The notes: generated by a model not told the origin, from the sequence alone. 64,000 nucleotides of DNA from JAVBUP01 sp031555175 (GCA_031555175.1 JAVBUP010000019.1:11186-75185); one strand, 5' to 3'; shown: positions 25,669 through 35,420, counted from the stretch's first letter. Translations and numbers: made by a program.

Positions 25669-28600
25669 ATGAAAAAAGTTTTTTGTATACTCATTTTAAT
25701 TGTGGTGGCATTTCAGTCAATTAATATTGTAAGTGCTGATGTAAGTTCAAATGCTATTCAAAAGGACACGATAAGTAGTTATATTGATGGAGCGTCATCT
25801 AAAGAGGTAGTTATAGAATCACTTAATGGCCATGATGAAAATATTATAATATGTAATGAAAGTAAATTGACTATCACAAACACTATTTATGGTGTTATTG
25901 AGTCGAATTTCACGATTGCAGATTATACAGTAATTGAAGACATAGATGATGATGGGATAAAGGATATTGTACTTGCTATGGCAAGCACTAATGAATTTCC
26001 TAATATGTATGTTTACTCAGGTGCTACTGGTCAATTAATATATAATTATAGGTTAGCTACTACTATGGATCATGAGAGCCTTGGGGTTACTGTGCATGCT
26101 TATGAGCTCACACAAGTTATTGCATTACATAATAACAATGTAGCGATTATCTCAGATTATAGTGTCTATCTTTTTGATGTTGTTAATCAAGAATTAGTTG
26201 GCAGCTATTTTGCAGATAATAACATTTGGACTGTGAAGAATCTAGATGATAATAACTTTATAATTGGCTCTCAGGATGGGATGGTTGTGGCTTTAAGTAG
26301 TGAGACAGCTAAAGTTAAATGGAAGAGGCAACTTACTGATAAACTATCATTTACACATGAAAGAGTGGCTTATAAACTTGATATCAATGTTTATGATATG
26401 TTAGTAGCTCATGAAAAAGTTTATGTGACAACGCAAGATGGTAAACTACATATTTTAGATATGCAAACAGGACAAACTTATGATATACAGGTAATTGCTG
26501 ATATAGATGAGGAAACAATGAAACAGTTTATGATAAATAATACTGTTAAGGATACTAATGGAAAAATTGGCATTTATCCTCTTAGTAAGGAACATCAAGA
26601 TTTTTTCAACTACACACTACTAGAGGCAGGAGATAATGTACTTGTTATTAGTAATTTTGGAAATAAATATAATGGAACTTCTGGTAAAAGCCTAAGAAGT
26701 GATTTGAAGCAATCAATACTTCAATTATATAATGCGAGTAAAAAAGAAATAGTATCAAACGTAAATGTACAAAAAAAGGATATTACATTTACTAAGCCGT
26801 TTATTAGCATAAATGAGAGTGGAAATGAAGTAATAGGAGTTATCGATAGTAGGGGTAATAACAGTTTAGAATTAAAGTTTTTTTCAGCAAGTAATTTAGA
26901 ACTTGTTAGTACTAAAACTGTTCAATTCTCTACCGCTGTATCATCACGTTTGCATTTAATTCCATACCAGGATCGTTATATTTTACAAGACATTGGTAAG
27001 GATTCATACTATGTAGACAAAGAGCTGACACAGGTTACCACATCAGTAAATGCCGGCTTATCTATAGGTGTCTATAAAGTAAATTCTGATGAATACTATC
27101 TCTTGGGAGTTGGCGATAATGTCCAGTTTCAATCATTTTCTTATTATCCAATTAATGGAATTGATAAGAAGTGGACATTTGATGCTCAAGAATATGATTT
27201 TTCCAATATATATGGGTTTTGGGAGTATTCGGATCATGATGGCGATGGTTTACAAGATTTTATCGGAATCGCAAGAAGGTACAATAACTATTTGTCAAGT
27301 TTAGTTGTATTTGAAGTTAGCTCGAAAGATGGAAAAATAATTAATGAGTTATCAATTAATGAAGCGTATATAAATAAATATATTGATAGTAGTAATTTGC
27401 CCTCTTTTTTCAAATCAGGTTATTATAATTTAGAAGTAGGTGGAGACTATAATAATGATGGATATGATGAAATTATACTTAACAACGTGATAATTTTGGA
27501 TGGAAAATCAAAAAAATTCCTACATTACTTTGGTCAAATAGAAGGATATAATGATGTGAATAATGATGGAGTCGTGGATAGAATTGAAGTAATCAATGGT
27601 ATGTATAGAGTAATGATTTCAAATATTTCATGTACAACAACTTCATGTTCTATAAACTATACTCCTAGCGGTGATGGGGCAAAATACATTAATCATAAAA
27701 ATGATAAAATGTTTATTAAGCACTCAAATATTGGTGACTATAACTTTGATGGCGTTCAAGATGTCGCTGTTAGCAATTATGATGATAATGGTATTCAGTT
27801 TTACTCAGTTCATTCTGGGGTAGATTTTACTCATTTATTTGATATCCACTATAATGATGAGATAATATGGGGAAGTTATATTATCCCATTAGGAGTCGAT
27901 TTGGATGGGGATGGAATTAGTGAATTAATGACTGGGTATGCTATTGGCGAGGGATATGACATATTTAGTAGTAAGGATTTAAGCAAGATTACTTCATTTA
28001 CTAGTGTACATAGTGGTGAATGGGGTAATTTCAATAGAGATGTCGAGGATAAATTTACAAAGGGTGGAACAATTGAAAATCCAGTATACTTTAATAACAA
28101 TAAACAACTTGCAATTTATGTATTAAGTTTTAATACATATTTTGTAGATGACCAAAATGGAGATGGGGTAAAAGATTTCTTGATTTGTGGGACATCAATT
28201 GAAAACGGCAATAAAATGCCATACATATACTTATACTCGTATGATAGTCTTGAGCCTATAAAGAAAGTCAATATGATGACATATTATAATTATGGTGACA
28301 CTTATTCGACAGGTACAATAAGCAGTGTAATGTCTTTTAGTAGGATAGAAAATAGCGACAGTAAATTTGGAATACACACTCAAAGTGGTTCGATATTATT
28401 GTATGATATTAATAATTTTGATTCAATAATATCACTTGGAGCTAATGTTACATCACTCTATGAACTTTCAGAAAATTCATTAATTTTTAATAGCCTAACA
28501 AAGGATAGGATGTTTAGTGCTGCGGTAAATGTAATTAGCGACTATTCTTATCTTAAGTTTAATAATTTCACCGATGGACAGACAATTAAATCAGGCTATA

Positions 28601-28908
28601 AGCTAAATGTAGATACTCAGAGCAACAAACTTGTATTATTAAAAGCATTTTATAAAGGACAAGCTATTAGTTATAGTACTTCTAACTCATTAGAGTTATT
28701 TTTGCCAGAAGGAGCACAAGAAGTGATAATAGTAGGCTATAGTGATACAGGTACAGTAATGACTAAAACAATTAATGTAATTGTAAAGAAATCAATGGTT
28801 ACGTCAGTATTACACGCAATAATGGCATTGCTATTTATAGCTGTGATTTATATTTTAGCTAATTCAAAGAAGTATCGAAATAGATATTGGTTAGGGGGTA
28901 GAAAGTAA
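25669..28908 (+). CDS. Exported beta-propeller/FG-GAP protein with C-terminal anchor (2)
   Basis: Paralogue of the preceding gene, also 1079 residues and colinear. It has a signal peptide (MKKVFCILILIVVAFQSINIV), propeller blades (VYSGATGQLIYNY, GSQDGMVVALSSE, TTQDGKLHILDMQTG), DxDxDG-type loops (DIDDDGIKDI, DHDGDGLQDF, NNDGYDEI, DLDGDGISEL, DQNGDGVKDF), the paired cysteines CTTTSC, an Ig-like domain, a C-terminal membrane helix and a basic tail (KYRNRYWLGGRK). Divergence is moderate and even, which suggests an old duplication with both copies retained. SD GGGGTGAGG, ATG 25669. Its stop codon overlaps the ATG of the ABC ATPase, which indicates coupled expression. Substrate and function are unknown. 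Confidence 0.82.
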   Translation: MKKVFCILILIVVAFQSINIVSADVSSNAIQKDTISSYIDGASSKEVVIESLNGHDENIIICNESKLTITNTIYGVIESNFTIADYTVIEDIDDDGIKDIVLAMASTNEFPNMYVYSGATGQLIYNYRLATTMDHESLGVTVHAYELTQVIALHNNNVAIISDYSVYLFDVVNQELVGSYFADNNIWTVKNLDDNNFIIGSQDGMVVALSSETAKVKWKRQLTDKLSFTHERVAYKLDINVYDMLVAHEKVYVTTQDGKLHILDMQTGQTYDIQVIADIDEETMKQFMINNTVKDTNGKIGIYPLSKEHQDFFNYTLLEAGDNVLVISNFGNKYNGTSGKSLRSDLKQSILQLYNASKKEIVSNVNVQKKDITFTKPFISINESGNEVIGVIDSRGNNSLELKFFSASNLELVSTKTVQFSTAVSSRLHLIPYQDRYILQDIGKDSYYVDKELTQVTTSVNAGLSIGVYKVNSDEYYLLGVGDNVQFQSFSYYPINGIDKKWTFDAQEYDFSNIYGFWEYSDHDGDGLQDFIGIARRYNNYLSSLVVFEVSSKDGKIINELSINEAYINKYIDSSNLPSFFKSGYYNLEVGGDYNNDGYDEIILNNVIILDGKSKKFLHYFGQIEGYNDVNNDGVVDRIEVINGMYRVMISNISCTTTSCSINYTPSGDGAKYINHKNDKMFIKHSNIGDYNFDGVQDVAVSNYDDNGIQFYSVHSGVDFTHLFDIHYNDEIIWGSYIIPLGVDLDGDGISELMTGYAIGEGYDIFSSKDLSKITSFTSVHSGEWGNFNRDVEDKFTKGGTIENPVYFNNNKQLAIYVLSFNTYFVDDQNGDGVKDFLICGTSIENGNKMPYIYLYSYDSLEPIKKVNMMTYYNYGDTYSTGTISSVMSFSRIENSDSKFGIHTQSGSILLYDINNFDSIISLGANVTSLYELSENSLIFNSLTKDRMFSAAVNVISDYSYLKFNNFTDGQTIKSGYKLNVDTQSNKLVLLKAFYKGQAISYSTSNSLELFLPEGAQEVIIVGYSDTGTVMTKTINVIVKKSMVTSVLHAIMALLFIAVIYILANSKKYRNRYWLGGRK

Positions 28909-29837
28909 TGAGTGAATATATTGTAGAAGTTAATGGGCTCTATAAGAAATTTGGAGATTTGATGGCAATTAACGATTTGAGTTTCAATTTAGAAGCTGGT
29001 AAAATATATGGATTCATTGGTCCTAATGGCGCAGGTAAGACTACAACAATGTGTTTGTTGCTGGGTTTAATTCACCCTAGTTCAGGTAATGGTTATATCG
29101 GCGGACATCCGCTAGGCTCTGTAGAGGCAAAAAGGTTATTAGGATATGCACCTGAGTTTTCTGCTTTCTATACAGATTTAAGTTGTATTGATTATTTAGT
29201 ATATATGGGAGAGTTAAGCGGACTAAACTATAAAGAAGCATATAACAAATCTATGGAATTAATCAAATTCATGAATTTAGAGGATTCTAAAGACCGTAAA
29301 GTAGTAAAGTTTAGCACTGGGATGAAGAAGAAGGTTGGACTTGCTTGTGCAATGATTCATGATCCTGAAGTTTTGTTATTAGATGAGCCCACTGCAAATC
29401 TTGATCCAACAACTCGAATGGAAATACTGGATTTATTAAAAAAATTAGTAAAAGAAAAGAAAATGACTGTTTTAATTAGTTCCCATGTTCTAACTGAATT
29501 AGCACTTATTGTCACTGATGTAATTATGATTAACAAAGGGAAATATGTCATCAGTGGTGATGTAAAGTCAATTAGCAGAAAGTTTAGTTCAGGGAAAGTT
29601 ATTGCGTCTTCTGATAATAATGAACTTCTTGTTAAGCTATTAAAAGATAATAAGAATGTTATTGAGATAGAGCTTGAGGCGGATGATCTAGTGATATCAT
29701 GTGAAAATCCAAATGATATATTACGTGATTTAACTGGACTGGCTCATGATAACTCAATCTTGTTATTTAAAGTATCTGAAGATAAAGCATCACTGGATAG
29801 TATCTATAAAGATCTATTAATGGGGGGTGAACAATAA
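28908..29837 (+). CDS. ABC transporter ATP-binding protein
   Basis: ABC-2-type ATPase subunit, 309 residues. Walker A GPNGAGKTTT (about residue 39), Q-loop region (YAPEFSAFY), signature STGMKKKVGLA, Walker B VLLLDEPTANLDPTTR and H-loop SSHVL are all present. After the nucleotide-binding domain there is an extra C-terminal domain of about 90 residues, as in CcmA/NosF-like exporters. It starts within the stop of the upstream propeller gene and overlaps the permease start. The substrate is unknown; the operon suggests it works with the two tethered propeller proteins. Confidence 0.92.
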   Translation: MSEYIVEVNGLYKKFGDLMAINDLSFNLEAGKIYGFIGPNGAGKTTTMCLLLGLIHPSSGNGYIGGHPLGSVEAKRLLGYAPEFSAFYTDLSCIDYLVYMGELSGLNYKEAYNKSMELIKFMNLEDSKDRKVVKFSTGMKKKVGLACAMIHDPEVLLLDEPTANLDPTTRMEILDLLKKLVKEKKMTVLISSHVLTELALIVTDVIMINKGKYVISGDVKSISRKFSSGKVIASSDNNELLVKLLKDNKNVIEIELEADDLVISCENPNDILRDLTGLAHDNSILLFKVSEDKASLDSIYKDLLMGGEQ

Positions 29838-30757
29838 TGAAAGCCGTATTTATAAGAACACTTACAACAATGTTTAGACCAATTAACACTATCTTATACT
29901 TCTTAATTAGTACGATTGGAATAGTTGTAATCGCGATTTTCTCGCAAAAGGATTTTAAGGCAATGGAATTTTATATTCGTCAATTCCAAATGTCTTCAAT
30001 CCAAATGTTTTATTTATTAATATTCTTTTGGTTTTGTGGTATTCTCTTAACTTTATCAATTATCGTGCACTCTTCTGGTGTTTTCTCGACAGAAGAGAGT
30101 GAAGGTACAATGAGAATCTTATTAAGCAAACCTATCAAGCGATATGATATGGTACTAGGTAAACTATTAGGAGTATTTGTTGGTCATTTAATCTATATTT
30201 CATCTTCAGTATTATTCGCGGTTATTATTTATGGGATTATAAGTGGTATGGACCCTGATATATATAGCTATATTGCTAAACAAGTGCCATTCTTTATCCT
30301 TTATGGGGTATTAATCTCTTACTGCGTTTCATCAGTTGGCTACTTTCTATCATCGTTATTTAAGAAAAGAATTGTTTCAATTGTATTTTTAGCAATCTTC
30401 TTAGTTGTAGTATTCGGCGCATTTCCAATGCTTAGAATGACTATCTCCCAATATACATATGAAACATTCCACCTATATATATTTGATATCAATTACCATC
30501 TTGGCCAAATCTTTACATCGTTGTCTAATCTGTTAACAAATACAACTTTTGGCAATGCTGGTAAACAGATTATGTCTGTGTTCATGGGTACATATAAACT
30601 AGTACCATTTGATCCAGATTTATCAACTATTACTAACAGCTTATTTATAGAATCAAATTATATTAATGGATTATTGTTATTATTTTCATACTTAGGTATT
30701 TCGACTGGTTTATACTATATGGTATTTTTACGAATGGGTAAAAAAGATATTAGTTAA
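29837..30757 (+). CDS. ABC-2 type permease (NosY-like)
   Basis: Membrane subunit of 306 residues with six hydrophobic segments. It has the coupling-helix sequence of ABC-2/NosY-type permeases after TM2 (STEESEGTMRILLSKPIKRYDMVLGKLLG) read here in two parts: STEESEGTMRILLSKPI and RYDMVLGKLLG. Partner of the preceding ATPase, with overlapping start. By analogy with NosDFY, where an ABC-2 transporter works with an exported repeat protein, it may act mechanically on the two propeller proteins rather than carry a small solute; that is inference. It is the last gene of the operon; no clear terminator follows. Confidence 0.85.
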   Translation: MKAVFIRTLTTMFRPINTILYFLISTIGIVVIAIFSQKDFKAMEFYIRQFQMSSIQMFYLLIFFWFCGILLTLSIIVHSSGVFSTEESEGTMRILLSKPIKRYDMVLGKLLGVFVGHLIYISSSVLFAVIIYGIISGMDPDIYSYIAKQVPFFILYGVLISYCVSSVGYFLSSLFKKRIVSIVFLAIFLVVVFGAFPMLRMTISQYTYETFHLYIFDINYHLGQIFTSLSNLLTNTTFGNAGKQIMSVFMGTYKLVPFDPDLSTITNSLFIESNYINGLLLLFSYLGISTGLYYMVFLRMGKKDIS

Positions 30758-30865
30758 ACATTAAATTAAGTTAGTATTGATTTAAGTAAATGGATTATTA
30801 GTGGCTATAAAAGCGGGTTGTTTTGATATTGAAAATATTAATAACTTATTGCAGGAGGAGTAGAT

Positions 30866-31210
30866 ATGCAGGAAACATTATTGAATAATTTGAGTAATAA
30901 CAGTAGTTTGTCAGAAATACAAGACTACATAAAAAAACAAATTGAGATTAGAGGCTTTGGAAATCAGCCAGTAGAACAACAGTTATTATTGCTTATTGAA
31001 GAAGTTGGAGAACTGGCGAAGGCAATAAGAAAAGATCATTCAAATATGACGGTTGACCAAAGTAAGTTGCAAAACTATAGTAGCAGCGAGAATGAATTAG
31101 CAGATGTATTTATTGTTCTATTATCAATTTGCGGTAATCTCGATATTGATTTGTTTACTGCATTAGTTAATAAGGAGCGAGAAAATATCAATAGAAAGTG
31201 GAGTAAGTAG
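30866..31210 (+). CDS. MazG-like nucleotide pyrophosphohydrolase
   Basis: All-alpha NTP pyrophosphatase family protein of 114 residues. The metal-binding Glu/Asp set is visible as EEVGELAKA in the first helix pair and ENELADVFIVLLSI in the second (EExxE...ExxD). Such single-domain MazG proteins hydrolyse non-canonical or excess NTPs for house-cleaning. Strong SD GCAGGAGGAG. It stands alone, 108 bases after the ABC permease. The N-terminus (residues 1-15) is Asn/Ser-rich and not conserved in the fold. Confidence 0.85.
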   Translation: MQETLLNNLSNNSSLSEIQDYIKKQIEIRGFGNQPVEQQLLLLIEEVGELAKAIRKDHSNMTVDQSKLQNYSSSENELADVFIVLLSICGNLDIDLFTALVNKERENINRKWSK

Positions 31211-31324
31211 ATTATAGAAGATTATACTGGCTATATTAATTGTATATTTAGTATTTTAGTTTAGTAATATTAAAGTGTCGTATCATATTAATTAATATAT
31301 ATATACTGTAAATGCATATGAAAA

Positions 31325-31353
31325 TAGACAATATATATAATATATGCTATAAT
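31325..31353 (+). promoter_or_regulatory. Promoter of the CNNM/CorC-like gene
   Basis: TAGACA (31325-31330), 17-base spacer, extended -10 TGC-TATAAT (31345-31353). Confidence 0.7.
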
Positions 31354-31402
31354 TTATTGCATAAAAAAAATTAGATTATTTTATCTTTAGGAGGATATGA
31401 AT

Positions 31403-32746
31403 TTGTCAGACCAGGGGCCCATATTGTGGCAGATATTATTACAAATTTTCTTGATTGCGTTAAATGCGATTTTTGCTTGTGCAGAAATAGCTGTTATTTC
31501 ATTTAACGACAATAAGCTTGCTAGATTAGCAGAAACAGGGGATAAGCGTGCAAAGCGTTTAACCATACTGACTGACCAACCATCTCGCTTTTTAGCGACT
31601 ATACAAGTAGGGATTACACTAGCTGGGTTTTTAGGGAGTGCGTTTGCAGCTGATAACTTTGCAGAATACTTAGTTAATTTTCTGTTATCTGTAGGGATTA
31701 GTATGTCAGAAAGTAGTCTTCGTACTATATCTGTATTATTAATTACTATTATATTATCGTACTTTACATTAATCTTTGGAGAACTTGTACCAAAACGAAT
31801 TGCGATGCGTAAAGCTGAAGGAGTAGCGCTAGCAATGTCTGGATTGATTTATGTTGTTGCGAAAATATTCGCGCCAATAGTTTCATTCTTAACATTTTCA
31901 ACTAATTCAATTTTGAGATTGCTTGGGATTGATCCATTTGCAGATGATGAAGAAGTAACTGAGGAAGAAATCCGTATGATGGTTGATGCTGGTAGTGAAA
32001 CCGGGGCAATTGATGCGGAAGAAAAAGAATTTATTCATAATATCTTTGAATTTGATAATTTAACAGCTGAAGACATTATGACTCATAGAGTTGATGTTGT
32101 AGTGTTGTGGATTGATGATTCAATGAAAGAATGGGATAAAATCATTGTAGAAAATAAAAATACAATGTATCCAATTTGTAAAGATGATATGGATGATATA
32201 GTAGGTGTATTAAACGCTAAGGATTACTTTAGGTTAAAAGATAAGAGTCGTGAGAGCGTAATGGAAAATGCAGTTAGAAAACCACAATTAGTTCCGGAAA
32301 CAGTTTATATTGATGTCTTATTTAGAAATATGAAAATAAATAAAAATCACTTTGCAATTGTATTTGATGAATATGGTGGGTTAAGTGGAATTATAACTAT
32401 GAATGATATCCTTGAACAGTTAGTTGGGGATTTAGAAGATGATGCTAGTATTCCTGAGGATATTCCATTAATTGAAAAAATTGATGAAAACACGTGGGAT
32501 ATTCATGGTACTGCTGAATTAGAAGAAGTCGCAACTGCAATTGGAATACCTTTACCAATTGATGAATATGATTCATTTGGTGGGATGGTATTTGGGTTGT
32601 TAGGTAATATTCCTGAAGATGGTACACAACCAATACTAAATGAATATGGATTAAATATTCAAGTAGTTGAAATCAAAGATCATCGCATTGAAAAGTCATT
32701 AGTAAGTAAAGTAATTACTAAAGACAATCAAGAAAAAGAAGATTAG
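31403..32746 (+). CDS. CNNM/CorC-family membrane protein (DUF21, CBS pair, CorC_HlyC)
   Basis: Hemolysin-C-like transporter-associated protein of 447 residues. An N-terminal DUF21/CNNM membrane domain has four helices (about residues 5-150, with AGFLGSAFAAD and GELVPKRIAMRKAE). A CBS-domain pair follows (about 200-320, with DIMTHRVDVVVL and FDEYGGLSGIITMNDILEQLVGDLED), then a C-terminal CorC_HlyC domain. The family is linked to Mg2+/Co2+ efflux or homeostasis. TTG 31403 lies 8 bases from AGGAGG and is preferred; ATG 31397 is only 2 bases from it. Confidence 0.88.
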   Translation: MSDQGPILWQILLQIFLIALNAIFACAEIAVISFNDNKLARLAETGDKRAKRLTILTDQPSRFLATIQVGITLAGFLGSAFAADNFAEYLVNFLLSVGISMSESSLRTISVLLITIILSYFTLIFGELVPKRIAMRKAEGVALAMSGLIYVVAKIFAPIVSFLTFSTNSILRLLGIDPFADDEEVTEEEIRMMVDAGSETGAIDAEEKEFIHNIFEFDNLTAEDIMTHRVDVVVLWIDDSMKEWDKIIVENKNTMYPICKDDMDDIVGVLNAKDYFRLKDKSRESVMENAVRKPQLVPETVYIDVLFRNMKINKNHFAIVFDEYGGLSGIITMNDILEQLVGDLEDDASIPEDIPLIEKIDENTWDIHGTAELEEVATAIGIPLPIDEYDSFGGMVFGLLGNIPEDGTQPILNEYGLNIQVVEIKDHRIEKSLVSKVITKDNQEKED

Positions 32747-32755
32747 TATTTTATG

Positions 32756-32794
32756 ACAATCTTAGTTGAGTAAAATTGACTAGATTGTTTTTTT
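32756..32794 (+). terminator. Terminator of the CNNM/CorC-like gene
   Basis: ACAATCTTAGT pairs with ACTAGATTGT (one bulged T), followed by TTTTTTT. Confidence 0.75.
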
Positions 32795-32801
32795 AAAAAG
32801 A

Positions 32802-32825
32802 AAAACTCCCGTTTTTGGGAGTTTT
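32802..32825 (-). terminator. Terminator of the CofE-like gene
   Basis: Read leftward: AAAACTCCC / GGGAGTTTT with a 6-base loop, then TCTTTTT. The symmetric A/T flanks could also stop rightward transcription. Confidence 0.8.
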
Positions 32826-33978
32826 ACTTGCTTGATAGGTTATCGAAGTATCCTTGAATCCAAATGATAGGTGTTCCCTTATCACCAGATCCAGAAGTTA
32901 AATCACAAAGGGATCCAACTAAGTCAGTGATATTTCTAGGAGTAGTTCCTAAGGCTTCGTTACCAGTTACATTTTTATTCTTAATTTTTTCGATAATTTG
33001 CTCATCAGATAAGCCAGAGTTATCAGCGATATATTTTAGTTTTAATTCAGTTGGTTGTCCACCTAAACCAGAAGTATATGCAGGTGATACGACAGGGTCA
33101 GCTAGCTCCCAAATTCCAGCAACTGGATCTTTGAAAGCTCCATCTCCATAAATCATTACTTCAATATCTTTACCAGTTTTTTCGTGTAATTTAGCTTGAA
33201 CGCTATTTACGAAGTTAATTCCATCTCTAGGGAATAATTTAACTTTGTCATCCCCAGCAGTGTTAGTACCTAGTAGACCATATTGTTCATTGTACCCTGA
33301 ACCATCAACAGATGAGTTAAGAATATCGTCTAAACAAATCACTTTCTTAGCGCCAGCAGACTCTAGCATGCGTTTAGTTCTTTTTCTTGTATGTATATCA
33401 GCAGCTATTACATTCTTAGTATAACTTAAAATAGCTGTTGGGTTGTTAGCTAAAATAATTTCGATGTTGTCAACAAATTTAGAATAGAAATCAATATAGT
33501 CTACGCCAGTAAATGGATGTTTCGTATCATCTCCAAAGATTTCTCTAAATTGTTTAATTGTTAACACATCTGTATATGGATTAACATTCGCTCCATATAA
33601 TTTTTCAATATCAATTACGGGATTCCCAACTTCATCATTTGGGTAGCTTAATTGCAAGTAAACTTTACTAGTTCCCTTAGCAATTCCTTTTAATAACATT
33701 GAGAAACGATTTCTAGATAGAATAGGGAATACAATTCCTATTTCTTCTCCATTAAATTGTCTTCTAACATCAGTGGCAATTTGATCAACAGTTGCATAGT
33801 TACCTTGAGCTCTAGCTACTAGAGATTCTGTAATACAAACAATGTCTTTATCTCTGAATTCTACTCCTTCATCATTAGAAGCAGTCAATACTGAATCGAC
33901 AACGATGTCGACTAAGTTATCGCCTTCTTTAATAATAGGAGCTCTTACTCCACGACTTATAGTTCCAAATCTTCTCAT
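32824..33978 (-). CDS. Coenzyme F420-0:L-glutamate ligase (CofE)-like protein
   Basis: Protein of 384 residues of the CofE-like ligase family, which adds glutamate to a phospholactate- or carboxylate-bearing cofactor using GTP. It shows GDNLVDIVVDSV near residue 20, KDIVCITESLVARAQGN, and a GDGAFKDPVAGIWELADP block near the middle to C-terminal part. No other F420 genes are present and this type of organism is not known to make F420, so the true substrate is probably another one (gamma-glutamylation of folate or a related compound is possible). It is monocistronic with a near-consensus promoter. SD AAGGGGGA. Confidence 0.75.
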   Translation of the reverse strand: MRRFGTISRGVRAPIIKEGDNLVDIVVDSVLTASNDEGVEFRDKDIVCITESLVARAQGNYATVDQIATDVRRQFNGEEIGIVFPILSRNRFSMLLKGIAKGTSKVYLQLSYPNDEVGNPVIDIEKLYGANVNPYTDVLTIKQFREIFGDDTKHPFTGVDYIDFYSKFVDNIEIILANNPTAILSYTKNVIAADIHTRKRTKRMLESAGAKKVICLDDILNSSVDGSGYNEQYGLLGTNTAGDDKVKLFPRDGINFVNSVQAKLHEKTGKDIEVMIYGDGAFKDPVAGIWELADPVVSPAYTSGLGGQPTELKLKYIADNSGLSDEQIIEKIKNKNVTGNEALGTTPRNITDLVGSLCDLTSGSGDKGTPIIWIQGYFDNLSSK

Positions 33979-34007
33979 AATTCAATCCCCCTTTTTTCCA
34001 CGTTTTA

Positions 34008-34035
34008 TTATAATGGTTATCGCATCAAATGTCAA
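34008..34035 (-). promoter_or_regulatory. Promoter of the CofE-like gene
   Basis: Leftward TTGACA (34035-34030), 16-base spacer, TATAAT (34013-34008): a near-perfect vegetative promoter. Confidence 0.82.
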
Positions 34036-34073
34036 AAAAAAATTAATGTATCTAACACTTTTTTATAAGATTG

Positions 34074-34082
34074 TGGTACACT
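34074..34082 (+). promoter_or_regulatory. Extended -10 element of murC
   Basis: TGG-TACACT just before the murC SD (GGGAGGTGG). The -35 is poor and the predicted leader is only about 10 bases, so confidence is low. Confidence 0.35.
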
Positions 34083-34099
34083 AGTAGGGAGGTGGTAAA

Positions 34100-35419
34100 A
34101 TGTTCTATTTTATAGGAATCAAAGGTTCAGGGATGTCTGCTTTAGCGTGTTTGTTGCACGACTTAGGTAATGAGATATCAGGAAGTGACACGACAAACTA
34201 TCTATTTACTCAACAATCTTTAGAAGAAAGAGCGATTAGATTATTGCCATTTGACAAAAATAACATTAAAAGTTTAAATAAAAAAACGACTGTCATTGTT
34301 GGCCATTCATTTAATGAAGAAAACAATGAGGAAGTTAAAGAATTATTTAGTAACAGTAATATTGAATACTATTGGTATAATGATTATCTTGGTAGACTAG
34401 TTAACCAATATGAATCAATTTGTATTGCTGGTACACATGGTAAAACTACAACAACTGGTTTAGTTTATCATCTGATGAAAGATTATATTGAAACCGCTGT
34501 TTTAATAGGAGATAGTACTGGACATGGAGACAGTGATAGTAAAATGTTTGTATTGGAATCTTGTGAATTTAAAGATCATTTTCTTGCATACCATCCGAAG
34601 TATGCAATTATCAATAACATTGATTTAGATCATATTGACTACTTTAAGACCTTAGACAACTATATTCATTCATTTGAGATATTTGCGAGTCAAGTTAGTG
34701 ATAGAATCATCGCTAATGGTGACGATGAAAATATTATGAAAATGAAATGTGATAAGCCAATGCTAAAATTTGGATTTAAAGATTATAATGATGTGATAAT
34801 TAGTAATCTAGTAGAGGATAAAGAAGGCATATCGTTTGATCTATATATAAATAAAGAGTTATTTGGACATTTTGATTTACCATTCTATGGCATGCATATG
34901 GTTTATAATAGTGTAGCTACAATTTGTATAGGATACTTATTAAATATGAGCGCTATTTATATTCAAGATCACCTAGCTTCATTTCCTGGTGTAAAAAGAA
35001 GATTCCAAATTGAGGAAGTTTTGGATAATATCTATGTTGATGATTATGCACACCATCCTACAGCAATAAAGCTTACGCTAGAAACAGCTAGAAAAAGATA
35101 TCCAGATAAAAACTTAATTGCAGTTTATAAGCCAGATCGCTATTCTCGTATTCATGAATTTGAAACAGATTTTGCAACGGCTTTGGAGGTTGCAGATTAT
35201 GCATATGTCCTCAATTTTCCTGAAACAGCAATTAAGGATCTACCATTTGAAGTCTTTGCTTCAGATATTACTAGACACATGTCTAATGCAGAAGTAATTG
35301 ATGATAATTATGAATATGCTAAAAAGATGACTAAACATCATAATTCTGTATTTGTTTTTATGAGTACTAAAGATGTTTATAAACTAAAAAATAAAATTAT
35401 TGAGGTAGTGACGAAATAA
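34100..35419 (+). CDS. murC: UDP-N-acetylmuramate--L-alanine ligase
   Basis: Mur ligase of 439 residues that adds L-Ala to UDP-MurNAc, so the organism makes peptidoglycan. The N-terminal domain begins FIGIKGSGMSALA, the ATP P-loop is GTHGKTTTT (about residue 113), and the central NNIDLDHIDYF and C-terminal DDYAHHPTAIK and KPDRYSRIHEF blocks are all MurC hallmarks. Strong SD AGGGAGGTGG. In Bacillus murC lies beside ytxG-ytxH-ccpA-tyrS; here the same order holds with one leftward gene inserted. Confidence 0.95.
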   Translation: MFYFIGIKGSGMSALACLLHDLGNEISGSDTTNYLFTQQSLEERAIRLLPFDKNNIKSLNKKTTVIVGHSFNEENNEEVKELFSNSNIEYYWYNDYLGRLVNQYESICIAGTHGKTTTTGLVYHLMKDYIETAVLIGDSTGHGDSDSKMFVLESCEFKDHFLAYHPKYAIINNIDLDHIDYFKTLDNYIHSFEIFASQVSDRIIANGDDENIMKMKCDKPMLKFGFKDYNDVIISNLVEDKEGISFDLYINKELFGHFDLPFYGMHMVYNSVATICIGYLLNMSAIYIQDHLASFPGVKRRFQIEEVLDNIYVDDYAHHPTAIKLTLETARKRYPDKNLIAVYKPDRYSRIHEFETDFATALEVADYAYVLNFPETAIKDLPFEVFASDITRHMSNAEVIDDNYEYAKKMTKHHNSVFVFMSTKDVYKLKNKIIEVVTK

Positions 35420-35420
35420 A

